Origin: Entoloma clypeatum
Lineage: Eukaryota; Basidiomycota; Agaricomycetes; Agaricales; Entolomataceae
Reading direction: 5' to 3'
DNA length: 64,000 nucleotides
Assembly: GCA_963565915.1 (NCBI GenBank)
Contig: OY751496.1
Span: forward strand, 1,178,001 to 1,242,000
Below are positions 21,001 to 30,300 of the stretch, one piece after another (position 1 is the stretch's first letter; every line of letters starts with the position of its first letter). A program made the position numbers and the translations under genes. Below the pieces are notes generated by a model. That model made no database searches. It worked only from the letters and a program-made list of their open reading frames with translations, and was not told the DNA's origin.

Positions 21001-21792
21001 ACTGAACGTACCAACCAGACCTTGGAACAGTACCTCCGCATTTTCTGTAACTATCAACAGGACAACTGGTCCGAACTACTTCCGCTTGCGGAGTTCGCGT
21101 ACAACAATGCTCCGAGTGCTACGACCGGGATCTCGCCCTTCTTTGCCAATAAAGGTTATCATCCGAACCTCTCCGTCCATCCGGAGCGCGACCTCGCATC
21201 CGCCCGTGCCCGACAATTCATCGTAGACCTGGACGAGCTTCACCAAGAACTCAAATCTACAATCCTAGAAGCTCAACGACGTTATCAAGGCCCCGCCGAT
21301 CTCCGGCGTGCTCCGCCCCCTCCGCTCGAAGTAGGACAGCAAGCTTTTGTGAAGGCTAAGTTTTTCCGCACTACACGACCCTCCAAAAAGCTGTCTGAAA
21401 AGTACCTTGGCCCCTTTGACATCCTTGCCAGGAATGGTACACACTCTTACACCCTCCGACTTCCGGACACCATACGCGGTGTTCACCCCGTTTTCCACAT
21501 CTCCATGCTGGAGCCATCTGTTCCGAACGACATTCCGAACCGGACAGTAACTCCGCCTCCTCCGGTCGACGTTGAAGGAGAAGTGGAATACGAAATCGCC
21601 GAAATCCTTGACACCAAACTGGATCGCCGGCGTTCTTGCAAACTGCTCTACCTAGTCCGTTGGCTAGGCTATGAAGGAACCGATGAGGAACAGTCCTGGC
21701 TACCCGCCACGGAACTCGAACACGCGACGGACTTAGTTGCGGACTTCCACTCCGCGTATCCGGAGAAACCGGGCCCCTTATCACACCTATAG
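18052..21792 (+). CDS. gypsy-1 pol polyprotein with chromodomain
   Basis: The frame is open from 18052 and has no useful ATG at its start, so it is expected to be made as gag-pol by -1 shift. Domains: aspartic protease (VDSGSTHCFID near 18255); reverse transcriptase with VYLDDILIYSDD near 19378; RNase H (ETDASDYALGAI near 19820, DKELLAI); integrase with HHCC zinc part (HDHILSGHPGQ ... CKSCTTC near 20510-20630) and DDE core (MDFIETLP, SDRGPEFV, TERTNQTLEQY); C-terminal chromodomain (YEIAEILDTK ... LYLVRWLGYEG, 21590-21690). It copies RNA to DNA and integrates it; the chromodomain probably guides insertion to marked chromatin. No lesion seen. Confidence 0.95.
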   Translation, partial: GARCPSQDHGRNKKLAGSPQDSVRPEDCVEPIRTTALLNASALSDPNSLRVRLTSPLISDSSPIAALVDSGSTHCFIDSRYASSYKLPFTSIPPIELKLFDGTSNSVITQAVDLPVYFSSGEYIAITAYVTPLDSSCSMVLGYNWLTRYNPMIDWVLGSITFRPQLLKESPTLTSSARSAPLPPQTSPDTPTSDSGTPAATPDVVPNIALINAAAFVRACKLPGAQSFRIHLSDHTISAQSVSMSEEPPDLSHIPEEYHDFADVFSKTKADTLAPHRPYDLRIELEDGSTPPIGPMYSISQSELSALRNFIDEHLAIGFIRPSRSPHGAPVLFVRKKDGSLRLCVDYRGLNKVTKKDRYPLPLISDLLSTAGKARVYTTLDLRHAYHLVRIADGDEWKTAFRTRYGSFEWLVMPFGLSNAPAAFQRFVNDIFSDLLDVTVVVYLDDILIYSDDPAKHPDDVKEVLRRLRKNGLYVRSDKCEFSVDTVEYLGFILSPSGLRMSETKVKTIQEWPEPRKVKDVQSFLGFANFYRRFIHGYSDIVVPLTRLTRKGTPFRFSDSARSAFNELKLAFTKAPVLTHWIPDRPIIIETDASDYALGAILSIRTSDEEIHPVAFHSRTFTAPELNYDTHDKELLAIHEAFKVWRHYLEGSAAPIDVVTDHKNLEYFATTKVLTRRQARWSEFLSQFNLLIRFRPGRLGTKPDSLTRRWDIYPKEGNSDYALVNPSNFRPVFSQEQLSASLRATELFTPVLRATVIMDIEQLHSDILRSLPSDPIYADHLKEPKPHWSVDSDGFLRHSGRIYVPDSDNLRLRTLRNKHDHILSGHPGQNKTVSLIQRDYTWPGVRDFVKKYCKSCTTCMRSKPQRHKPYGMLKQLPVPNLPWNSISMDFIETLPTSGGFDAILVIVDRMTKQSIFVPTTIHCTSEDLATLFILHVFSKHGVPEHVTSDRGPEFVSRFFRSLGKALNMTLHFTSGYHPEGDGQTERTNQTLEQYLRIFCNYQQDNWSELLPLAEFAYNNAPSATTGISPFFANKGYHPNLSVHPERDLASARARQFIVDLDELHQELKSTILEAQRRYQGPADLRRAPPPPLEVGQQAFVKAKFFRTTRPSKKLSEKYLGPFDILARNGTHSYTLRLPDTIRGVHPVFHISMLEPSVPNDIPNRTVTPPPPVDVEGEVEYEIAEILDTKLDRRRSCKLLYLVRWLGYEGTDEEQSWLPATELEHATDLVADFHSAYPEKPGPLSHL
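18088..18150 (+). promoter_or_regulatory. Candidate -1 frameshift signal, gypsy-1 gag/pol
   Basis: Slippery heptamer A AAA AAT (18088-18094) in the gag frame sits directly before the gag TAG. Six bases later GCAGTCC can pair with GGACTGC at about 18135-18141, or form a smaller AGTCC-ACA-GGACT hairpin. The pol frame is -1 relative to gag and open from 18052. Confidence 0.6.
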
Positions 21793-21863
21793 AAGCACGC
21801 AAGACTCTCATATTGCAAAAAAAATAATAAAAAATAATGAAAAGAAACTAGAGGGGGGAGGGG

Positions 21864-22829
21864 CTACTGGGTTTTGGCCTTTTTGGCCGGCGGACCCTCA
21901 TTCTCCGACCCTTCCTCCGACTCCTCCGTTTTTTCCCCTGTTTCTTCCTCCGCTTTCCTCGCCTGCTTTTTCTCCTCCTCCATTTTCTCCGCTTGCAGTT
22001 CCGCAAGCTCCCCCTCGTCCAACCCCTCGTCCTTCTCCTCGTCCTCTTCCTCGTCCTCTTCCGCACTTTTCGCCTCCCCTCCGTCATCCTCCGACTCCGG
22101 AGCCGCCGCCTCCAGCAAGAAGTTCCGGTAGGCGAGGTGGTTGTTTAAAATTTGCAGCTGCCGGAGCAGCGCCCAACCGACCCTCGCCGACCGCTCCTCT
22201 CTCTCCTCCAGAGCCTCCCGGAGCTCCTGGAGCTCCTCCGCGACCCCTGCGCCGCAGCAGTTCTTTGCCCCGCTCGGGCCCGCGACCTCCGCGACGGCCT
22301 CCTCCGTCTTCCCCCGTTTACGCTTCGCCCTCGTCTCGCTGGTTTTCAGGCAAACCCGTTTGCCGTCTTTACACCGCTGGCATGCGGTGCCTTTCCCCTG
22401 CCTAAGGAGACTGTCAGTAAGAAAAAGAAGATGAAAAAAAAAAAAAAAAAAAGCGGGTACTCACAATGGCCACTTGCACTCCACCTTCGCCTGCGCACAG
22501 GCCTGACACGCCTCCCCCCGGACCTCCGATTCCTCCGCTCCGCTCTCCGCCCTCTGTTTCCCCGCCTTCTTCGCCCTCTTCCTCTCCGCCTCCGCCTCCG
22601 CCTTCGCCTCCGCCTCTGCCTTCTTCTTCGCCTCTGCCTCCCTCGCCCTCCTCTCGGCCTCCGCCTTCTTCCTTGCCTCCGCCTCCTCCTTTTCCTTGCG
22701 TATCTGCGCCAGACGGCGCAGGAGCTCCTCTTCGGAGTCGTCTAGGTTGGCGCTGGATCGGGGGGGCTGTGTGCTCGAGCCTTGGGGCATGTTGGTGGTA
22801 ACTGGAAGAAACCCTTGAAAGCCGCTCAT
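21864..22829 (-). CDS. Antisense Zn2Cys6/coiled-coil gene of gypsy-1
   Basis: Two exons on the strand opposite to gag-pol: 22829-22465 and 22401-21864, joined across a 63-nt intron (donor GTGAGTACC, a T-rich tract, CTGAC branch match, acceptor TTAG). The joined frame is 300 codons. Residues 30-95 are a Glu/Lys/Ala-rich coiled coil. A cysteine cluster follows with spacing C-x2-C-x6-C-x10-C-x2-C-x6-C (CQACAQAKVEC and CQRCKDGKRVC), the fungal Gal4-type zinc binuclear pattern; the intron falls between the third and fourth cysteines. Then a second coiled coil (ELQELREALEEREE) and an acidic tail ending PPAKKAKTQ, a possible nuclear signal. Gene model, cysteine spacing and intron are shared with gypsy-2 and a decayed relative. 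A DNA-binding or silencing-related role is only inferred. Confidence 0.78.
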
Positions 22830-22896
22830 CTCCGTTAAATAACCGAGACCACATGACCTTGTTTATTTTCTCGCGGTCTTCCATGGGTGTCAGACC

Positions 22897-22910
22897 TAAG
22901 AGGGGAATAC
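22897..22910 (+). other. gypsy-1 polypurine tract
   Basis: CTAAGAGGGGAATAC ends next to the 3' LTR; gypsy-2 has CTAAGAGGGAAATAC at the same place. It primes plus-strand DNA in LTR elements. Confidence 0.7.
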
Positions 22911-23632
22911 TGTTATATCCGTCTCCGAATCTCCGATCCACTCCGATCGTCCTCCGACTTTCCGGACCTTCCGGACATCCGTTACCTCCGCATCTCCGCA
23001 TGTTGCCGTCGTGCATTTCATATTCATAACTCCATGCCTTTATGCATTTCATATTCATATTCCCATTTACTTATGCATCGCCTTTTCCGCATGGTCTGTT
23101 GACCGACATCTCCGATGTTCGTTACAGTCGCTGGCAACTTACGCCACAACTCCGGACCTACTCCGACCATCTCCGTAAAGTAATCTCATTTAGATATTTA
23201 AGCTTGTACCATACCTGTAGTTCCTCAGTTCGAATATCAACAAAGTTCACTCCTCTACTCCCCGTTCATGCCAGAGATCCTCGCTGTGGTACAATACGCC
23301 GACGACATCCTCATCTACTGCTCTTCCTCCATCGTTACCCTTCGACGAGCTCAGTACTGTGTCCGAGTCACAACTCCGACGTCGTCCGACCATTTCCACG
23401 TCAACGTGTCTCTCACCGAGATCTTTCCGAGGACCTCCGCATCTCCGACCTCTCCTCCGACCTCCTGAAATTGGGACACCTTATCCAACAAACGGCGGCG
23501 CAACACATACGTTGAAGCCACGTCCCTCCCCTTCGTCGTTCCTCCGCATTCCCGGAGTTCCGCTCCGGCCTCAGTCCTTCGTCCGACCTCCAACGGACTC
23601 CGACGAAGCTCCGACTTTTCACCTACTTAACA
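22911..23632 (+). repeat. gypsy-1 3' LTR
   Basis: 722 bp, identical to the 5' LTR except for one G-to-A at a CpG. Followed by ATCAG. Confidence 0.95.
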
Positions 23633-23868
23633 ATCAGAAATATCAGAATCTGATGCTCCACTGATTCTATAGCAACCAATGAGTGACAAATAGTTGCTAT
23701 AGTGATGCTACCTTTGATTGGACCTGGACTGAAGGTATTTAAGCAGTCCAAATGCCTTCAGAATGTTTTGAATTCCACACACACCCTATTTTCTTTTTTT
23801 TAGAAGAAAAACATCCTTTCTCTGGCCGCCAATAGTCATTCCACCTGCTCTGTTGCATCTTTATATCT

Positions 23869-24701
23869 GGAGACTATGAAGGCCAATCCAGGACCACAAT
23901 TCCTTGCTTCTCCATCCAGTTTATAGCCTTGTTGGAGATGTGCTTGGGGTCATTGTCCTGCTAAAAAATTACTGTCTCTTCAAAAATTCCACTTTCATCT
24001 ATGCTGGGCAGCAAGTGACCCTCCAAAATGGCCACATACTGATCACCACCCATCCTCCCCTCAACCTCTGCAAGTGCCCCAACTCCATTCCATCCCATAC
24101 AGCCCCATACCATAATGTTTCCACCTCCAAACTTCAGTGTTCCCTCCACCTCTCTTTCAATCAACCCCTCTCCTTTCTTTTTCCAGACCCACTGCTTCCC
24201 ATCTGACCCAAATCTGTTGATTTTTGTCTCATCTGATCAAATAACCCTCTTACAGTCCTCCACAGTCTACTCCTTGTACTTGAGAGCAAAGGCCAACCAT
24301 TGCTTGTGATGTGCCAATTTGAGGTATGGTTTTTTTTTCTTTGTTTCTGCCTTGAACTCATTCCTTTTGAGGAGATTTCTGATGGTTTGTGAGGAGATGG
24401 GGCTGAATATGATGGTATTGATGTGGTTGGTGGCCTCCACAGTATTGGTAGTCTTTCCAGTTGTAATTTGTCGGATCATAGCATGTTGGGCAGTGGTGGA
24501 AAGCTTGGAGGGATGACCAGCAGAGGGAGTTTGGCGATTGTGAAGGAGGTTTTGGAGCACTCTGGATACAGTAGGCTGACTGATACCCAGGCTAGATGCA
24601 ATAGAGCGAGTGGAATGACCATTGGAGGCTAGAGAAAGGATGTTTTCCTTCTGAGCAGAGGAGATGGGGTGTGTGTTGAATTTAAAACATCCTGAGAGCA
24701 T
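23869..24701 (-). pseudogene. Tc1-like transposase, inactivated
   Basis: From ATG at 24701: an HTH/homeodomain-like N-terminus (KENILSLASNGHSTRSIAS, SLGISQPTVSRVLQNL), then SDETKINRFGSDGKQWVW, GGGNIMVWGCMGW, QDNDPKHISNKA and LDWPS. The family uses a DDE/DDD triad to cut and paste at TA. In-frame stops replace Trp (TAG near 24265), Trp (TGA near 24238), Gln (TAG near 23969) and Gln (TAG near 23888). All are explained by C-to-T or G-to-A changes. The C-terminal NPIEHLW part is missing, replaced by an inverted copy of the 5' end. Confidence 0.85.
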
Positions 24702-25036
24702 TTGGACTGCTTAAATACCTTTAGTCCAGGTCCAATCAAAGGTAGCATCACTATAGCAACTATTTGTCACTCATTGGTTGCTATAGAATCAGTGGAGCAT
24801 CAGATTCTGATATTTCTGATAACCCCTCAAAGAATTGATTCAATGAGTTCCTGTTTTAAACTGATCATATCTCCATGGATACTCATTGGAGTTACCTAAT
24901 TGTTTTTTTGATGGATGGCCCTGATCAAATGCTTCCTTCCATATACCAACGTCCTGGTATTATTTATATCAGATACAAAGTTATTCAACAGATATTCAAA
25001 AGGTGTCAAACATTGAATCAATTTTTTGAGTCACTG
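24698..25036. repeat. Right TIR of Tc1-1
   Basis: 339 bp, inverted match of the left TIR. Outer tip CAATTTTTTGAGTCACTG at 25019-25036; an inverted inner copy of the tip near 24824-24848. Confidence 0.85.
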
Positions 25037-25038
25037 TA

Positions 25039-25375
25039 TATTGTGTCTCGCCTGCCTTATGCAGGGTAATCAATTTACATTATGTACATCGGGTTTTCGG
25101 CGGCCTGACAATCTGGCCAGATAAAGCAAGGTAATAAATAAAATATAAGTAAGATGATATTAATGAAACAGAACGATGTGTGGTCATAACTGCTAGAAGA
25201 ATGGCGAGACTCACTGTCCTCTCAATGCTTTGCATGCCCCCTTGCCTTAACAAATGAGGGGGGGGGGGGGGGGGGGGGGGGTTTAGTTTGTATTATATAA
25301 AATTAATTAAATACAATTGAAGCTACTGAAAGGAGTGAATAAGAATAACAATTACTGCCATCAGATCACTAATGG
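25039..25375. other. Short intergenic stretch with G24 tract
   Basis: No gene seen. A run of 24 G lies at 25258-25281. The region is otherwise AT-rich and ends at the AATGG target of gypsy-2. Confidence 0.6.
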
Positions 25376-25919
25376 TGTCATAACCATACGATTCACATCC
25401 GACTTATCCGACGACTCCGACATTTCATCCGCTCCGACATCCGCTCCGACAAACATTCTATTTATATTGAATATACTTCTACTACGTAACATCCCAACCA
25501 TACTTACAAGTAGACATATGTTGTTCACTTTTCATTTGCTACTCTCCGTACTCCGAATGTTCCGATGGTCAACTCCGATATCTGCACATCACTTATAGTA
25601 ATGCTGATCATTCTAGTCTACTATAAATAGTGTACAAACCTGTTGTAGAACCTCAGTTCAAATATCATATGTTATACCTCATTCGCATCCGTCTCTACTT
25701 GCCTTTGAGCATTCTCTCCGTCACCTCCGCTCATCCGCTCATCCGCTCATCCGACATCCGCCAATCCGAAATCGAGGACCACATCAAAGAGTGGGGTGCA
25801 ACGCACAAGTTGAAGCCAGGTCCTTTCTGCCAACGTCGCACTTACCGCATTCCGCTCCTCCGCTACTCTGCTCCGACTCGTCCGACGTTTTCCGACGTTG
25901 AGAAACACACTACATGACA
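25376..25919 (+). repeat. gypsy-2 5' LTR
   Basis: TGTCATAACC ... TACATGACA, 544 bp. TATAAATA at 25622, AGTTCAAATAT (25655-25665) 33 nt later as predicted RNA start and primer. GCTCATCC/CCGCTCAT repeats near 25730. Confidence 0.95.
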
Positions 25920-25921
25920 GT

Positions 25922-25932
25922 ATATTTGAACT
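25922..25932 (+). other. gypsy-2 self-primer-binding site
   Basis: ATATTTGAACT, two bases after the LTR, is the exact complement of LTR AGTTCAAATAT. Compared with gypsy-1, one base pair has changed on both sides (C-G to T-A), so pairing is preserved. Confidence 0.75.
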
Positions 25933-25970
25933 ACCACCATTCTTTGATTTACCCAACAACCTCTACCCAC

Positions 25971-27263
25971 ATGTCTCAAACCCGTAATACAGTTCGAACA
26001 ACTAGGACTGCTCGTGCAGCAGCAGAACGTTCATCCTCCACACCACGCTCTGCTTTTCTTCGAGGAACACGCAATGTAACCATTACCCCTCAAGGAGCCA
26101 CAGCATCATCATCCGCTCCTACCCCCGGACCATCCGTTCCTCCGCCTTCTTCCGACTCTCAGCTCCCACCACTTCCTGCCAGTCCTCCACTAAACCCACC
26201 AACAGAACCCTCCGCACCTCTAAATTCTGGCTTATTCGGCGGACCTCCAGGAGGATCTCCTCCTCCTTCCGACGGTAGTTTACATGGAGATTTGGACGAC
26301 TCCGATTCCAATCCAGATCAGGAACCCAATCTAGCTGAAGCCATTCTGCTCATGACCAAAGAGTTGAAACGTCGAGATACAAAGAAGAAAAAGTCGTATG
26401 CCAACGAACCGGATACCTTCGACGGATCCGATCCACGCAAACTCTCCGCATTCATTTTACAATGCAAACTTTACTTCTCTGACAACGACAACTTCGACTC
26501 AGAACATTCCAAAGTCAACTTTGCCATGTCTTACTTCCGAGGCACAGCACTCGAATTTTTTCAACCCTTCATTCTAGATGATGATGAACCCAATTGGCGG
26601 GGTTCTTTCCCCGAGTTCGTCCGACTTCTCCGCTCCGAGTTTGGTACCATTGACCCTCAGGGCGAAGCTGAAGAACAGTTGGACAACCTACGGATGAAGG
26701 AAAATCAAAAGATATTGAAGTACAACATTGAATTCCAACGTCTTGCTACCAAGACTGACTGGGATGAAAACTCCCTCCGACACCGCTACTACGTCGGACT
26801 TCCGGATCAGATCAAAGACATCCTCTCCCAACAACCCAAGATCAAGTCTTTACCAGACCTACGATCCGCGGCTCATACTATTGACGCTCGCTACTGGGAA
26901 CGTCAACGAGAGAAATCCAGAACCGATAAACCCACTCCCAAGTCCGACAAGAAACAATCCGCTCCGAACCAATCCACTCCACAAACATCATCAAACAAAC
27001 CCTCCGCTCCCGCTACCGCTTCCGCTTCCACATCCGCTCCGAAACCCGACCTCTCCAGTAAATTAGGCAAAGACGGCAAACTGACGTATCAAGAACGCAA
27101 ACATCGTTTCGATAATAACCTTTGCTTATTCTGCGGTAGCGTCGGACACGCTGTCAAGGACTGTCCCAAGTCCACCTCCTCCACTTCCAAGGCTAAAGGG
27201 AAAGCCGCCCAAGTTGGCACTCAAGCCAAGGAAAAAGGTAAGGAGATCGAGTCAAAAAAATAG
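25971..27263 (+). CDS. gypsy-2 gag
   Basis: About 430 residues from ATG 25971 (MSQTRNTVRTTRTARAA), chosen because it aligns with the gypsy-1 start and lies 51 nt after the LTR; an upstream in-frame ATG at 25914 falls inside the LTR. It has a capsid-like domain (NEPDTFDGSDPRKLSAFILQ), a Ser/Pro/Lys linker and a CCHC knuckle CLFCGSVGHAVKDC near the end. No lesion seen. The stop TAG follows seven A. Confidence 0.9.
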   Translation: MSQTRNTVRTTRTARAAAERSSSTPRSAFLRGTRNVTITPQGATASSSAPTPGPSVPPPSSDSQLPPLPASPPLNPPTEPSAPLNSGLFGGPPGGSPPPSDGSLHGDLDDSDSNPDQEPNLAEAILLMTKELKRRDTKKKKSYANEPDTFDGSDPRKLSAFILQCKLYFSDNDNFDSEHSKVNFAMSYFRGTALEFFQPFILDDDEPNWRGSFPEFVRLLRSEFGTIDPQGEAEEQLDNLRMKENQKILKYNIEFQRLATKTDWDENSLRHRYYVGLPDQIKDILSQQPKIKSLPDLRSAAHTIDARYWERQREKSRTDKPTPKSDKKQSAPNQSTPQTSSNKPSAPATASASTSAPKPDLSSKLGKDGKLTYQERKHRFDNNLCLFCGSVGHAVKDCPKSTSSTSKAKGKAAQVGTQAKEKGKEIESKK

Positions 27264-27305
27264 GCAGTGGTCCTCATGAAGCACGGTCTGAGGACTGCGT
27301 TGACT
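27254..27305 (+). promoter_or_regulatory. Candidate -1 frameshift signal, gypsy-2 gag/pol
   Basis: The A run TCAAAAAAATAG ends gag. GTCCTC just downstream can pair with GAGGAC about 14 nt later. Pol lies in the -1 frame and is open across the junction. The position relative to the stop is as in gypsy-1 although the left arm of the stem differs. Confidence 0.55.
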
Positions 27306-30300
27306 CTCTCCGTGCCTCCGCTCCCATCCGACTTAACGTGTCTGCTCTCCCCGATCCGAACTCTTTACGTATCAATATCTCATCTTCTTTTTTCTCTTCA
27401 GATTCTGTTCCAGCACTTATTGATTCAGGATCTACTCACTGTTTTATTGACAATAACTTTTCCTCCGCTTATGATCTTCTGACCTCCGCTATTCCGCCTT
27501 TAGAACTAAAGCTTTTCGACGGTTCTTCTAATGTGTTTATCACTCAAGTTGTAACAATACCTATATGTTTTCCTTCAGGTGAATCTTTTGAACAGGATTT
27601 TTATGTTACTCCGCTCGACTCCGCTTCTTCCGTGGTTCTTGGATACAACTGGCTCACCCGCCACAATCCTATGATTGACTGGGTATTGGGCAGTATCACT
27701 TTCCATCCACAGATGCAAAAAGAGCCGTTTCCGACATCGACGTCGACCCCCTCCCAAGGTAGGACAGCTACGCTTCCTCCTCCAGAACCTCCGATCGTAC
27801 CTCCGCAGATTTCACTCATTAACGCAGCCACATTTATGAGGGCATGCAAATTGCCTGGTACACAATCCTTTCGACTTCACCTTTCGACTCGCTCCGTTTC
27901 CGCTCACTCTGCATCCGCTTCCGACACCCCCGACTTGACAAACGTACCCGAAGAATACCACGACTATGCTGACGTCTTCAGTAAAGGAAAAGCAGACACT
28001 CTTCCACCCCACCGTCCCTACGACCTCAAAATCGAACTTGAAGAGGGCTCCGCTCCTCCGTTCGGTCCGATCTACTCCCTTTCACAAACCGAACTCAATG
28101 CCCTCTGTGAATTCATTGACGAACACCTCACCATTGGATTCATCCGACCCTCTTCCTCTCCGCACAGTGCTCCCGTCCTTTTCGTTTGTAAAAAGGATGG
28201 CTCCCTTCGTCTTTGCGTCAATTTCCGTGGTCTTAACAAAATCTCAAAGAAGGACCGATATCCGCTTCCGCTCATATCCGACCTTCTCCAGACCGCTGGA
28301 AAAGCCAGTGTCTATACGGATCTCAACCTGTGACACGCCTATCACCTCGTCTGCATAGCGGAAGGAGATGAATGGAAAACCGCCTTCCGCACGCGCATGG
28401 GTCTTTTGAATGGCTTGTCATGCCATTTGGACTCACCAACTCCCCAGCCATTTTTCAATGCTTCATGAACGACATCTTCCATGACCTGCTCAATAAGTAT
28501 GTTACCATATATCTTGACAACATCCTCATCTACTCCGACTCTCCCTCCGAGCATCAGAAGCATGTCCGCAAAGTCCTCCAACGTCTCCGACAACACAGCT
28601 TATACGCACGCACAGACAAATGCGAGTTTTCTACGGATACTGTTGAATACCTTGGCTTTATCCTCTCTCCGACAGGCCTCCGCATGTCGGATAAGAAAGT
28701 CAAAATTATTCAAGATTGGCCTGAACCAAGGAAGGTCAAAGACATTCAGTCTTTCTTAGGTTTTGCCAATTTTTATTGACGATTCATTCCTTACTACTCC
28801 GAAATCACCGTTCCGCTCACTCAACTCACCCGCAAAAACACACAATGGCACTTCTCCGACTCCGCTCGCGAATCTTTCAAAAGTTTGAAGAAAGCCTTTA
28901 CCATGGCACCTGTTCTTACGCATTGGATTCCCGACAGCCCTATTATCGTCGAAACCGATGCCTCCGACTACGCTTTGGGTGCGGTCCTCTCCATCCGCAC
29001 CTCCGACGACGAAATCCATCCAGTTGCTTTCCACTCCCGCACCTTTACACCTCCTGAATTAAACTATGACACCCACGACAAAGAACTATTAGTGATCCAC
29101 GATGCATTCAAGGTTTGGCGTCACTACCTTGAAGGCTGCGCTGCTCCGATCGATGTCATAACGGACCACAAAAATCTTGAGTACTTTTCTACTACCAAGA
29201 TTTTATCACATCAACAAGCTCGTTGGTCCGAATACCTCTGCCAGTTCAATCTCGTCATCCGCTTCCGCCCTGGCCGTTTAGGTACGAAGCCCGATCTTTT
29301 AAGTAGACGATGGGACGTCTACCCTAAAGAGGGAAATAGCGACTATTCGTCCGTCAACCCAAGCAACTTCAAACCCATCTTCACACAAGAACAGCTCACC
29401 ACTTCACTTCGCGCAACAGAGTTATATATGCCCGTCCTCCGTGCCACAATCATCATGGATACGGATCAGCTCCGCTCCGACATCCTCTCCGCTCTTCTGA
29501 CCGATCCCATTTATACCTCTTTCCTCGACAATCCTAATCCACGCTGGATCGTGAATGAAGCAGGTTATCTACTCCACAATGGACGTATCTACGTTCCCGA
29601 CTCATCCGACCTCCGTCTCTGCATTTTCCGCAATAAGCACGACCATATCCTCGCTGGACACCCTGGTCAAAATAAGACTATTAGTCTTATCCAACAAGAA
29701 TACACTTGGCCTGGAATGCGTGACTTCGTCAAAAAGTATTGCAAGTCATGTACCACTTGTATGCGCGCCAAACCCCAACGTCATAAACCCTACGGTCTGC
29801 TTAAACAACTCCCTATTCCTGAATGTCCCTGGCATTCTATTTCCATGGATTTCATTGAACCCCTTCCGACATCCGCTGGCTCCGATGCGATTCTGGTCAT
29901 TGTAGACTGCCTCACTAAACAAGGCATCTTCATCCCTACCACCATTAATTGCACATCCGAAGACCTAGCAAACCTTTTCGTACTTCACGTCTTTTCCAAG
30001 CACGGAGTTCCGCAAAATGTCACATCTGATCGCGGACCTGAATTCGTCTCCCGCTTTTTCCGCTCTCTTGCAAAAGCCCTTGATATGAGACTTCACTTCA
30101 CTTCTGGATATCACCCTGAAGGCGATGGTCAAACCGAACGCACCAACCAGACACTCGAACAATACCTCCGCATTTTCTGCAACTACCAGCAAGACAACTG
30201 GTCCGCTTTGCTTCCGCTTGCGGAGTTTGCTTACAACAACACTCCGAGTGCCACCACAGGTGTATCACCATTCTTTGCCAACAAAGGTTATCACCCCGAC

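Larger units (their letters stand above)
16187..23632 (+). mobile_element. gypsy-1: complete Ty3 chromovirus
   Basis: 7446 bp, 722-bp LTRs, perfect target duplication ATCAG (16182-16186 and 23633-23637). Order: LTR, gag, pol (PR-RT-RNaseH-IN-chromodomain), antisense two-exon gene, purine-rich tract, LTR. Only one LTR-LTR difference was found by eye (CG in the 5' copy, CA in the 3' copy, near 16335/23065), and gag and pol are open, so it is recent and possibly active. It sits inside Tc1-1. Confidence 0.95.
15966..23755. repeat. Left TIR of Tc1-1 (interrupted by gypsy-1)
   Basis: The left repeat is 15966-16186 plus 23638-23755, 339 bp in total after removing gypsy-1 and one target copy. It matches the right TIR with few mismatches. 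It also contains an inner, inverted copy of its own tip, CATTGAATCAATTCTTTGAG at about 16157-16176. Beyond 23755 the similarity runs on to about 23866, where the left side carries an inverted copy of the first ~35 transposase codons. Confidence 0.8.
15966..25036 (-). mobile_element. Tc1-like transposon (Tc1-1), split by gypsy-1
   Basis: Starts CAGTGACTCAAAAAATTG and ends with its inverse, flanked by TA on both sides (15964-15965 and 25037-25038) as expected for Tc1/mariner. Without gypsy-1 and one ATCAG copy it is 1620 bp. Terminal inverted repeats are at least 339 bp, and homology continues about 110 bp more into the transposase start. The transposase on the minus strand is broken. Confidence 0.88.

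Noticed and set aside
21737..22405. 222-codon plus-strand Pro/Ser-rich frame
   Set aside because: Shadow of the antisense coiled-coil gene; proline-rich frames arise opposite GAG/GCG-rich codons.
22414..23058. 214-codon minus-strand Gly/Glu-rich frame
   Set aside because: Runs through the LTR and out of frame with the spliced antisense gene, whose exon structure and cysteine cluster explain the region better.
25914..25970. Upstream ATG for gypsy-2 gag
   Set aside because: Lies within the LTR end; the ATG at 25971 aligns with the gypsy-1 gag start.
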